From contig JAKOGI010000363.1 of NCBI GenBank assembly GCA_029747015.1, forward strand, positions 579,501 to 643,500: 64,000 bases of DNA. Direction: 5' to 3'. This DNA comes from Carnegiea gigantea (Eukaryota > Streptophyta > Magnoliopsida > Caryophyllales > Cactaceae). The translations under genes were made by a program, and so were the position numbers. A model generated the notes under the pieces. It was not told the DNA's origin and searched no databases. It saw only the letters and a program-made list of their open reading frames with translations. Positions 10,949-20,424 of this stretch are shown here, in pieces. Within the stretch, counting starts at the first letter, position 1. Each line of letters begins with the position of its first letter.

Positions 10949-12358
10949 TGATGAACCTCTATTTTGTACTATTTTTAGCCCCTATTTTACCCATTTCGCC
11001 CCCGTTTTCACATTCAATTGCGTCAAGGAAGGGTCAAATCGGCCTCCTTTTTGCATACTTTTAACTATTATAACATCTTTCGATATTTTCAGGAACTTTA
11101 TTGAAGAAACGGAAAGATGAACGATACTTAGCAGAAAGGAGAGCCAAGAAGACGAGAAAAGCTGCAGAAAAGTGTCGCATGGAAGTCCCACAGAACCAAA
11201 CCCACGTGGCACGACCAAACCCCCCCGAACCGGCACACTTGGCCGGGCAGCCAAGTGGCACGACCGTGCCATGTGGCACGGTTGGGCCGTGCCAAGTGGC
11301 ACTCCCGTGCCACTTGTGCTGTATTGGGGAGTTGAGAGCAGAAATTTGGCACGGTGGTCACGTGCCTCTGGGCACGACCGTGCCACCCCCGTTCTGCGAC
11401 GCGACTTAAATTTGCCTTCGGGGTTATTCTTGAGGGAGGTTTTTTCGGAGTTTTAGGTTTTAGTTTTTCTCTGAGAACCCTCCTTAGGCGATTTTAGGTT
11501 TAGTTCTAGAATTTAATCTTCACACTCTTGGATTGTAATTTTAGGGATTGGAGTTTGATTCTGCCTTCAGTTTATACGATTAATTCCAGGTTCTCTCCCA
11601 ATTCTCCTTCCTCCTGTTCTTGATTATTTCGGGTTTGAGTTGTCATGGTTATTGGATTGAATATTGCGATTGTTGTGTTAACTATGATTGTAGGCTAAAT
11701 CCTTCAATTTAGGTTGGGATTAACGCCGAATATGTATTGTTGAACTATGAACTAGCCCAATCCAAGCTTTCCCTTGTTTGTAATTGCGAATTCTACTATG
11801 CACGCCACCTGTTCGATGAAATGCTCGAAAGAACATTCATCCTTTTTTATTGGGGTTTAGGGGAGCGTTGAGAGACGGAGTCTTTACGTAGTGCGACTTA
11901 GTACACGATTAAGGTTTTAACATGAGAATAGTTAAGCTTTAATTGGGATTTGAGATTGTAGATCTTGTAATCGTTCGGCTTTTAGTCCCATGAAAATAGG
12001 CGACTATGGTTCTACGATTAGTCTTCGACCCTTGAGAGAGGGAGGAGATGGGCTTAATTGGCAATCTATCCATTCGTGATGCATTGCTTAGGATTGTTTG
12101 ATTGGGTTAGTATCTGATTCACCAGCATATTCGTGCCGTTAATTCCAACCTAGGTGCCTTCCATTCTGCTGTTTGATTCACTGTTTAATCGTCTAAATTC
12201 CTTAGTTTACTTCTCAAAAACCCCTATTGTGATCACCTAGCTTGAGTTGTCTAATTAGTTCCGGTAATTGAAGCCAAGTTCCCTGTGGATTCGACCCATA
12301 CTTGCCGGTTGCTAGCTACAGCTACGCCGTGCACTTGCGGTATATTTTTAACTCAACA
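10949..12358 (+). repeat. 3' LTR of the gag-PR element
   Basis: 1410 bp, TGATGAACCTC to CTCAACA, aligned end to end with the 5' LTR. It differs by scattered substitutions and by loss of about 23 bp in the palindrome cluster. The right end abuts the CCCAT duplication. Confidence 0.94.
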
Positions 12359-12363
12359 CCCAT
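12359..12363. other. Target-site duplication CCCAT, right copy
   Basis: Exact match to 4898-4902; see the left copy. Confidence 0.95.
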
Positions 12364-12856
12364 CTTACATGCTGTTCCAATATCATGTAGCATCCCACGT
12401 GACATCGTATGCATCGATCATACATGTACGGTTTTAAGTGAATAATAAAAGTTAATCTTATTGACATTACTATTTAAAGTTAAACTTATAAATTATAGTA
12501 TTAAGGTGATATATATCAGAAAAAACAATTGCTCTAATGCTCTTTAAATCAATTATAGTGATTGTTTGGCATACGAGGAGGTCATCTTTGATGATACATA
12601 ATATAAAAGAGCATTATGGTATATAATATAATTGAAGTCTTATGATAATCGAATTGAACACTCTCTTAACTAAAATTGTTTATTAACTAAATTTTTAGTA
12701 CTTTTTCTACCATTCCCCTAGTATTGCTCTTTTTTTTTTTTTTTAAAATGAAATGTAAGCATTCCACTTGTAAAGGGAAAAGAGGTAAGTAAAAACTTGA
12801 AAGTGGTGGGATTTGACCCCATAATCTCCCACTTAAACGTGAATGCAACAAAAATG
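12364..12856. other. Right part of the inverted-repeat loop
   Basis: AT-rich, non-coding, with a T-run near 12730-12745. No similarity to the left loop portion or to named families was seen. Confidence 0.4.
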
Positions 12857-13228
12857 TTTCATATGAGTTGAACTTTAAAATAATAAGTATATTAATTTAA
12901 TAGAAAAAAGCTAAGAAGAAATGCTCAAAGTTTTCATAAATTAAATGATATAATATGTCAACTTATTTTTCTATTTGAAAACAAAAAGATCTATTCATTC
13001 TCTTGATAACATATTAAAAATTATTTCAACTAAATTCTTGCATCACAAGTATATAATTATAGTAATATTAATAAGTAAAATTTATCACATCCAAAACTAT
13101 ATTTTCCCTCTTTTTTTATTAGATTCATTCTCTTTCATTATTTGACAAACAATTAATCATTAAGTCTTTTAATTTTCTAACCTTGAAAAATTAGATGCAT
13201 TCTTTAATTTGTCTTATGTGGGAATTTG
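12857..13228. repeat. Right arm of large inverted repeat
   Basis: Reverse complement of 4436-4765 with scattered mismatches and gaps. Anchors: TTTCATATGAGTTGAACTT near 12857, ATGATATAATATGTCAACTT near 12945, TGACAAACAATTAATCATTA near 13142 and AATTAGATGCATTCTTTAAT near 13190. Non-coding. Confidence 0.7.
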
Positions 13229-13236
13229 GCTGGAAA

Positions 13237-13310
13237 GCAACCAGTGGTGGAAGAGTGATTAAAATAAATGTTAGGCCAAGCAAGGAGAAGGGCTGAGTTC
13301 TGCATGTTTT
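13237..13310 (+). repeat. Direct repeat, right copy
   Basis: Same orientation as 4276-4349. It begins GCAACCAGTGGTGGAAGAG. It directly follows the right inverted arm, whereas the left copy is separated from its arm by about 90 bp of unrelated sequence. Confidence 0.75.
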
Positions 13311-13690
13311 ATTTTGCAAAGAGGATGCCTGGCGCGTGAATGGGCTGAGAAGGGCGCCTGGCTTTTTAATTTTAATCAACGCCTTTCCTCTTTTTTTTTT
13401 TTTTTTCTCTCTACTAACCAAAGTCACAAAATGCCTAGGCCCAAAAGACAAGCACACAAGTTCTAGTACCGATTAGTCTGCTCGATTCCGCTAATCCGCT
13501 CGGTTTAACTCTCGATTAATTTCTAATTTTATGTGTATGCATAATAAGTCACAAAATTTCGAAACTAATTTTTAATAACATTATTCACTTAAATAAGTAC
13601 ACAAATATTAACCTAATTTAGCTAATATAATGAAACTACAGTTAATAAAATCGTTAGCTGAATTAGTTAGCTTCAACAAAAAAGGAACCA
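13311..13690. other. Unassigned sequence
   Basis: Contains a pyrimidine run at 13389-13411 and an AT-rich stretch. No gene or element terminus recognised. Confidence 0.35.
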
Positions 13691-13694
13691 CGGT

Positions 13695-14110
13695 TATTAC
13701 AAATGATCTCACACAAGATTCCATATCTACAAATGATGCTTGCTATTAAGAACTTTGCTACTTGTTTAGAGGTAAGTTTGGCATAGGTGGGTTCCACTCA
13801 CTTCGTGAAGTAGTTTATATCCCCTACTATATGCTCAAGATCATTAGTGCCCTTTGGAGTGATCATCCTTGTAACATTCATTTCCCACCTTACGAAAGGC
13901 CATAAGGAAGTGAAAGTGTATAATAGAGAAAGTGGAACATGTTGAAGGTTTGCATTGCGCCCCTTCATATGAAGTCGAAATATAGTCCCTATCTATAGTG
14001 TTCCAATGATACTCATTGTATTTTTCTAGATAGCATGCATCCATTTACTAGATAGCATGTATCCATTCGTGTAAGTTCTACAATCTTCCCATAGATTTTC
14101 TCCATAAATA
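13695..14110 (-). pseudogene. Ty3/gypsy integrase core fragment (decayed)
   Basis: Minus-strand frames give CYLEKYNEY (remnant of the zinc-binding region), then IVGDINYFTK, VEPTYAKLTSKQVAKF and IICRYGI, which match the integrase core around its first catalytic Asp and the strand leading to the second ('VAIDYFTKW.EA', 'ICRYG.P..I..D'). Stops interrupt it (for example after INYFTK) and the reading frame shifts at least once. No flanking LTR is identifiable. It is not continuous with the integrase of the large element at 31 kb. Confidence 0.68.
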
Positions 14111-14265
14111 CATTTGAGAATCCTTGTGAATCTCTTATTTATAGTCCCTATCTATTGTGCTCCAATAATACTCTTAGCTTTGTACTTAAAGTGATTATTA
14201 TACTCTTGAGTGATCAATTCAAAATTATTTTAATCTTTATACATACATTTGAGAATCCTTGTAAG
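14030..14265. repeat. Local short duplications
   Basis: CTAGATAGCATGCATCCATT is followed at once by CTAGATAGCATGTATCCATT. TAGTCCCTATCTATAGTG (about 13983) recurs as TAGTCCCTATCTATTGTG (about 14142), and ACATTTGAGAATCCTTGT occurs at about 14109 and 14245. This looks like two rounds of local tandem duplication within the decayed integrase region. Confidence 0.7.
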
Positions 14266-14880
14266 GCAAGGCGGCTAGGAGAACTCTACTTGTAAATAAG
14301 AGAGTTGGTTGGGAGAGTCATCCTACCTACGAGGGCACTTTGGTGAAATCACTTCAAGAGGAGCTTGAAGGGTGTGTCGTCAAGATCTTTAGATGGCGCT
14401 TGCTTGTGTAATCTCTATAAAGATAAATACAAGTTGGTCAAATCCTAAGGAGGACCCTCAGGTATGAACATGGAGCAATTGGAGGGGTTAGCCTCGTAAA
14501 AAATATAGTGCCCTTTACATTTTGTTATGTAACTATTCTATCCCTGATATGCCAGTTTAGTATTTTTGAGTTTGCTATATCGTAGTCTATTTTGTGCTTG
14601 AGTTTTAATTTGCAGTTATTTCTAGTCGCCCTATTCAGATCTCTCTAAGGTGACCTGGCCTACTTGTGACCAACCAATTTCCCTGCTAAAAAAAGATTTC
14701 TCATTGCATTGATTTTCTAGGTGCTTTTGAAAAAATAGTTCCCAAATCCCTCAAGACTCGGCTTCTTATCATTACCAATGCTAAACATAGCCCTTTCAAT
14801 TTCTTTATCTATCATTGACCTTACCAATTCTTATTGTTGTACTTCAGTAAGGCATTTTCCTTACATGATGACTTAAACAA
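14266..14880. other. Unassigned sequence
   Basis: No domain or element end recognised. Since a LINE-like fragment follows on the right on the minus strand, this could be its downstream portion, but I cannot read RT motifs in it. Confidence 0.3.
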
Positions 14881-14884
14881 AAGT

Positions 14885-15135
14885 GCATTACCTTTATTCT
14901 CTATGCTAACAAAGTTAGGAAAATGGATGACAAGAGTGTCACTAATCTTCTTTTAATCTTGAGCAATTATCCCCTAATAATCCTTTATGGCTTTAGCAGT
15001 TGCATCGTACCACTTATAGGTTATGCTTGCAAAAAAAAGAAAGTAATCTTTTGGTCACCCTTTTTTATCTAGGCTTTGTTGGACTATTATCTGAAAAGTT
15101 CCCTTTCAACTTTGCTGAAATACAAAATTATACTT
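14885..15135 (-). pseudogene. L1-type LINE ORF2 fragment between endonuclease and RT (decayed)
   Basis: The minus strand reads VERELFR, a stop, IKKGDQKITFFFASI, then ATAKAIKDY and KKISDTLVIHF. In plant L1 ORF2 the segment before the RT has the form '..W...GD.NT.FFH', so the GDQ-x2-TFFF motif fits. Order and strand agree with the endonuclease remnant at 16.9-18.5 kb and the ORF1 remnant at 19.4-20.1 kb, suggesting one old minus-strand LINE split by DNA elements. Stops and frame changes make it non-functional. Confidence 0.45.
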
Positions 15136-15628
15136 ATTGACAACTTCTTTCTCTTTAGCATGCATGCTATCATTACAGGATCAACATAAAATAACTTTTT
15201 GTATGTCAGATAAGTCCTACTAAGGTCAAATGGACTTTACATATGTCTCACCAAACTTATCTTTATCTAATGCTTACAACAGTGGTTTAAAACCACTTAG
15301 CTTGCAAGCTAACTTGTACATTAGGGTTACACTCCTTCAATTTGTCAATTTGTCACAACAATCTATCTGAAGTCACGACATAAAACCCACATGTTAAAAA
15401 TTTTAAATTGATGCCTCCGAGCCACTTCAATTATTTTAAGATGTGCCGCCAGAAGGCACTGACTTGAAACATCTTTCAGCATAATTTCGTACATAATAAC
15501 ATGGAGCCTTTCAATGGTGCAACCACTACCAAGCATTCTATTACTTTTAGGAAAAACCTTTACAAACTGTATTTGTTACTCCATGTGAAGGAAGGACAAA
15601 TATACTTCACTTCTTGTAAAGCAAAGTC
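15136..15628. other. Unassigned, probably LINE-derived
   Basis: Lies between two LINE fragments of matching strand, but no motif can be read with confidence. Confidence 0.3.
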
Positions 15629-15634
15629 TCTAAG

Positions 15635-16673
15635 GTAGTGTTTGGTTGGAAGGAAAATGGTTTTTCCGAAAAATCATTTTCTATGGAACATGGTTTTCAA
15701 AGAAAAATTGATTTTCATGGCACATTTTTGCTTGTTTGGTACGAGAAAAATAATTTCCCATGAAAAAGAGGAAAATGTCATTGAATTACTTACATGGCGA
15801 AAAATATTGACTAAGTAGTCGTAGTTGAGATAAATGTTGACCAAATGAAGGAATTTTAAACATAAAATTCATATTTGAGTTTTTGCAATACTTCATTTTG
15901 GATAATCAAGTTTCGATCTAAACCTTTGAAATTATTTTAGTAACAAAAAACATTAACTGAATTATTTAAGTGATGAAAAATGTCGATTAAATTGTCCTGC
16001 TGGAGAAAAATGTTGACCAAATAAAGGAATGTCATGCTCACAATCTACATTTGATCCTATTTTAATCTTTCCTATCCGATGATCAAGTTTTGATCTAAAC
16101 CATTAAAATTGTTCTAGTGATGAAAAATATTAACTGCACTATTTATAGGACAAAAAATATCAATTGAATTGTCACCGTGGAAAAAAAATGTTGATCAAAT
16201 GAAATAATATCAAGCTCAAAATTTGAATTTGAACATATTTTTAATATTTTCTATTTGATGATCAAGTTTCGATGTAAACCGTTGAAGTTGTTTTAGTGGC
16301 GAGTCGACTGAATTATTTTAGTGGTAAAAAATGTCAATTAAATTGTCGTGATGGAGATAAATATCGATCAAATGAAAGAAATTTGAACTGAAAATTTAGT
16401 TTTGAATTTATTTTAATCTTTTCCATCGGAAAGTTAAGTTTCGATCCAAACTGCTGAAATAGAATTTTGCATATAAATTTCAGCTGATCATATCATCAAA
16501 GAGTTAAAGGAAGAAAATCAACTACCTATCTTATCAAAAAGAAAAATCATTGTCCTCCATTGGAGGAAAATCATTTTCCCTGGAAAATAGTTTTCCATCA
16601 TTTATTGTGCCAAACAATGAAAAACTGGAAAACCATGTTCTGGGAAAATCATTTTCCCCCCAACCAAACACTA
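15635..16673. mobile_element. Non-autonomous hAT-like DNA element
   Basis: Left end GTAGTGTTTGGTTGGAAGGA; right end, read inward on the other strand, TAGTGTTTGGTTGGGGGGA. TCTAAG flanks both sides (15629-15634 and 16674-16679). About 1.04 kb, with no transposase. The ends also carry inverted copies of a GGAAAATGATTTTCC-like motif. The duplication is 6 bp as read, whereas hAT elements normally make 8 bp, so the superfamily is tentative while the element boundaries are good. Confidence 0.72.
15785..16490. repeat. Internal tandem repeat, about 175 bp, 3-4 copies
   Basis: GTTGACCAAATGAA-like words recur at about 15836, 16012, 16190 and 16363 (spacings about 176, 178 and 173). Between them GATCAAGTTTCGATCTAAACC-like and TTGAATTGTC-like words also repeat. 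Copies have diverged. The array fills most of the interior of the 15635-16673 element. Confidence 0.75.
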
Positions 16674-16754
16674 TCTAAGAGAAGTAGCAATATCCTCTAT
16701 CTCAAAATAAAACTAGATCCCCTCTAATTCTTGCGTCCAACTGCTGTAGACTAT

Positions 16755-16935
16755 CCTGTGATGTTTGATTGAACGTAATGTAATGTAATAAACCTTGTAA
16801 GGCAATCATGAATACATAGTTTATGATAATCATAATTACAAGGCAATCATTATTTACAACAATCCCTTGTAACCAAACAAGATAATGAAAATATAATTAC
16901 AAACTTAATTACAAGGTTTTTACATCCAATCAAAT
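16755..16935. mobile_element. Small MITE-like element
   Basis: GATGTTTGATTGAACGTAATG at the left and, read inward from the right, AATATTTGATTGGATGTAA form imperfect inverted ends. The interior is full of GTAAT/ATTAC and 'AACCAAACAA' words, like the larger element at 1181-1990, so both may belong to one family. About 180 bp; target duplication not resolved. Confidence 0.5.
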
Positions 16936-18510
16936 ATTACATTGAAGTCAACCACAAGTATATAAGGATCCACCTTGTCTCTACGAACATTACCAAGTGG
17001 TTCCGATAAACCTTCCCTCTCGACAGGACCATTAGCCACATACACTACTAAAACAAAAAAAATGTGCCCCTTCCATATCAAGTGATACATACCATCAAGG
17101 TTCCAACCATTCCATGTCATGAGAAGCCAACTTCTTACTTCACTCATTGCCATCCAATTTTTATCGGAATTTTTGATTTGAAATTCCGACGGTAAAAGGG
17201 GGTCAATTTGGGTCAAATTGTGTCTAAATTCAATTTCAAGATGTCCTCTTTCCAAAGACTCAAGAACTAGTCCATTTGAACTTCATTTGGAACAGTCAAT
17301 TTGAACTTCATTTGAACTTCATTTGAACTAGTCCAAAGACTCATGAGAAGTCAAATTGTGTCTAAATTCAATTTCAAGATGTCCAAGCACAAAGCTCAAA
17401 GTTGCGTAAGAGGATATGAAATTACCTGGTGTTGTTAACTTGATTACTCAAGCTTAATCATCATTTTCAGAAGCTGCAAAACCACTTTTTGGGAACGTTT
17501 TTGTGTTGACTTTGATGACAAGATAAAAGTTTTATGGTAAATCAAGAGGAAATAATTTAAAGCAGACAAATCCAAAAAACAACCAAAATTGATTCAATTT
17601 GGACCACCAGTTATTTTTAGTAGCTTATATGTGCCCAATGGTAGCTTCAAATCAAATTCTTATGAAATTAAGGACTTTAAGCTTTCTGGCACTTATCTTT
17701 TCACCTATTTTGGCAAGTAGATCAACATATATAGCGGTTAAAAAATCAAGTCATGTGATCTAAAAGTGTCAACAAGCTACCTTTTTCAACTTTTGCACGT
17801 CATTGCTTTATTGTCTCTAGAGTGCCATTGGTTATAATTTATCTTTCTTGTTATTAACTGCAACAGCTGGAAATGAGGCCACTTCTACATAAGGAAGCCT
17901 TTACATTGTAATGATGCAAATTATGATGAATAAAAAATTTCAACTTGAATAGCTTTAAAGCCCTTTCAATCCCTCTAGACTTTACCCTTTGTGAGTGGTG
18001 TTTGGGAGTGAAATCTTTATTTATTTTTGGTCCTTTGAATCTCTTCAATTTAATGGTGAATTTCTCAGTCTTGGTGGTGGATTTATTTCTTTATCCAATT
18101 CGTCTCCCTTTGCTTGTTCACATTGCTCAAACAAAAACTTCAAAGTGTAGGACCCCTATCTTAGAATGTATCATCAAGTTTCAGATGTATAAATTGATGA
18201 TGATTGTGCTAATCTTGCACCTGAACTCTCCTTGAATCCCATAGAACCCATATTTGCTTCTTAATTGACAAGTATTATTGATAATTACAGACTATGATCT
18301 ACCAATGGTATGCTTAACAATATCCACTCTCTTTGTCCCAACTTTAGTTTCAGAAAGCTCCAACACACATATATTACAACGTTAGAAGCATTTCAATGCT
18401 TTTGTTTATTAGGGCCATTTATGTCCCAAAATGCTAAATCATCCATGATCCTTAAGCTAAGGAATCAAAGCTATTTTGGAGAACAATTATCACTGGTGGT
18501 GTAATAAACT
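16936..18510 (-). pseudogene. LINE endonuclease (APE-like) remnant
   Basis: Minus-strand reading begins near 18440 with DDLAFWDINGPNKQK, matching the start of plant L1 endonucleases ('..WN.RGLN.P.K..E'). It closes at about 17100-16930 with IFFVLVVYVANGPVEREG and YILVVDFNVIFDW, matching the core 'FVY..N....R..LW..L' and catalytic 'GDFN' region. The Gly of GDFN reads Val here, and stops and shifts lie between. The middle portion (about 17260-17900) is hard to read. ORF2 endonuclease nicks target DNA for LINE integration; this copy is dead. Confidence 0.6.
17219..17385. repeat. Local duplications inside the LINE remnant
   Basis: GTGTCTAAATTCAATTTCAA occurs near 17219 and 17357. TTTGAACTTCATTTG occurs three times near 17272-17325. 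These look like a local tandem duplication of about 138 bp with a smaller one nested inside. Confidence 0.7.
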
Positions 18511-18566
18511 ACAAGTTAGTAATTACTTGAACAACATTTTCTTGTTGAGGGAGACTGGTAGTTTAA

Positions 18567-19374
18567 GGCCATGTTTAGTAAAGAGTTTTTTAGATGCGAA
18601 AAGAGCTTTTTAGAATATTAGCTGTTTGACTTTGGTCAAAAAGCTCTTTGGAGTGTTTAGTTGATTAGCTTTTTAGATTAGCTTTTTATACCCAAAAAAC
18701 TCTTTTACAAAAAGCTCTTTTGGATAGCTTTTTCAAAGAACTTTTTGATGTTTACTATTACAATGACCATACTAACCTTATAATTTAGACAAATGTATAT
18801 TAAATGTCATTCACAAATGATATTCCTGAATGTTGGATATTTATACTTTAAATTTTTCAATTTTTTTTTTCCTCTTTGGGACAAGAGTTGTAGATGGTCA
18901 TGATGTTAAAGATAATGCTTTTAGTTTTAACACTTTCTTAATTTAACAAATAATTTATGTTAGTTAGTCTTACGTGATGTATAAATATTTTTTATATCAC
19001 ATAATTTCAATTGCTATTAAAAAGGAAAACATTTAACATTAAAAAGATATTTTGATAATAAGTACTAAAATTAGGAAAAATTATAAATGTAATTTTATAT
19101 ATCACATAAGCCTTAATTCATAATTCATATCGAAAAGAAAAATAAATATCCAATGAAAAATTGTTTTGTTAGAAAAATAATGAAATTGAGTAATGGGCAT
19201 ACGTGACATTTTGTCAAATAGCTTTATTAGAAACAGCTAATTTCACCAAACACTTTTCTCACAAACAGCTAATGCAATCAGCTAAGTCAAACAACTAATG
19301 CAATCAGCTAATAGCTAACAGCTAATGCAATCAGCTAACAACTAATAGTTAACAACTGATTGTCAAATAAGGCC
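18567..19374. mobile_element. Tourist/PIF-Harbinger-like MITE
   Basis: Left terminus GGCCATGTTTAGTAAAG; right terminus, read inward, GGCCTTATTTGACAATC. TAA flanks both sides (18564-18566 and 19375-19377). A 3-bp TAA/TTA duplication with GGCC-type ends is the signature of Tourist/PIF elements. 808 bp, no transposase frame. The right end carries several copies of an AGCTAATGCAATC motif. It splits the LINE ORF1 remnant from the endonuclease remnant. Confidence 0.8.
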
Positions 19375-19384
19375 TAAGTAGTTT

Positions 19385-20100
19385 CATAGTTTTGTCCCTC
19401 AGAGCCCTTCTCATGAATAGAATCCTCAATAGGAGGAATAAGTCACACAGTTTTAGTGGCATGTATGATCTCTTTTCTTCTCCAAACCTTGTTTAGCTTC
19501 CTCCTGCAATCATATTCATAGTGACCAAATATTTGACAAGACCTACATTTTAGGGGCTTTCATTCAAAGTCAACAGACTGCACAATCAAGTCTACCCTTT
19601 TATCTATTAATGTTACTAAGGTAATCAGATATTAGCATCCATTTGAAGCAAGATACTAGCAAATTTGGTCTTAATTTTGTCTTATGTAGCTAGATCAGTT
19701 GTTAGTTCCCTAAATACCAATCCACTTTGGTTGTCTCGTCCCAAAAACTACAAATCCAAACCAGGGAGCATAGTCTAGACCATCACTTTTGCAACCTTCT
19801 GCTTGTTAATTAGTTGACCCATAGGCCAAGCCTTTATCTACTTCAAGATCGTATACGTCTTCAAGACTAACTGAAGTCTAACAATGATTACGCCCCTCCC
19901 CCCATGTTTAAGAATAATCTTATTGAATCCCTTATTACCCTAAATATGTTTGAAAACCCATCCATGACTCGTCCTGGAGGGTTTGCCAAAGCAAATGATA
20001 GAAGAACCCCAATAGTCTACCTGTGATTGAACATGAGCCTCATTTATGCACTAAATTTTCATCTTATCATGCGTTAAAAGTGAACATAATTGAAGTGGTA
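19385..20100 (-). pseudogene. LINE ORF1 remnant (DUF4283-like plus CCHC zinc knuckle)
   Basis: On the minus strand a zinc knuckle C-x2-C-x4-H-x4-C (CRSCQIFGHYEYDC) occupies 19506-19547, preceded by KPLKC and followed by KLNKVW, the usual setting of the knuckle in plant L1 ORF1. Upstream (about 19690-19800) another frame reads VWTMLPGLDL, matching the DUF4283-type 'VW.R.P.L.L..W' stretch. ORF1 is an RNA-binding chaperone that coats LINE RNA. Stops and frame changes make this a remnant. It is likely the 5' part of the LINE whose ORF2 pieces lie to the left. Confidence 0.65.
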
Positions 20101-20424
20101 CCCTAAGTTATCGCCTTATGGGAAATAACTGAACCATAACGTACCTTTTCCATCGCTGCTCAACCTCCTCGGCCCATTAATTGGACTGTACTATTGTTGT
20201 TTCCTTAAAAGTACGGACACTCTTCATAGCTTCACATGTCCGTTAGGCACACTCTTTGGACACTCTCAAACGCATGTAGAACATACAGACAACATGAAGA
20301 AATTAGGTTATGTTATTGATAGATATAGAATGCGCATACTATGAACAATTTGCTATTGTTCTCATCCAAATAAGATCATCTCAAGGATAAAGACATAAAA
20401 CAAATTATAAACATATAAGTAATA
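20101..20424. other. Unassigned flank left of the large gypsy element
   Basis: No gene recognised. The five bases before the element's TG are TAATA; because the other end of the element is not in view, they cannot be tested as a target duplication. Confidence 0.35.

Larger units (their letters stand above)
4903..12358 (+). mobile_element. Complete non-autonomous Ty3/gypsy LTR element encoding Gag-PR only (TR-GAG-like)
   Basis: A 7.46-kb element with both LTRs, a tRNA-Asp primer-binding site, one long gag-protease frame, a non-coding 2-kb tail and a G-rich tract before the 3' LTR. Target duplications CCCAT flank it. No RT, RNase H or integrase is present in any frame, so it must have moved with proteins supplied in trans. 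The primer-binding site and Gag/protease style resemble the Athila/Tat branch. The LTRs agree closely by eye, apart from an indel of about 23 bp in a GC-rich palindrome cluster, and the coding frame is uninterrupted; both point to recent insertion. It sits inside the loop of an older inverted repeat. Confidence 0.93.

Noticed and set aside
4276..13310. Direct repeats as the target duplication or LTRs of one big element
   Set aside because: 74 bp is too long for a duplication and too short for an LTR, and the inverted arms do not fit between them symmetrically.
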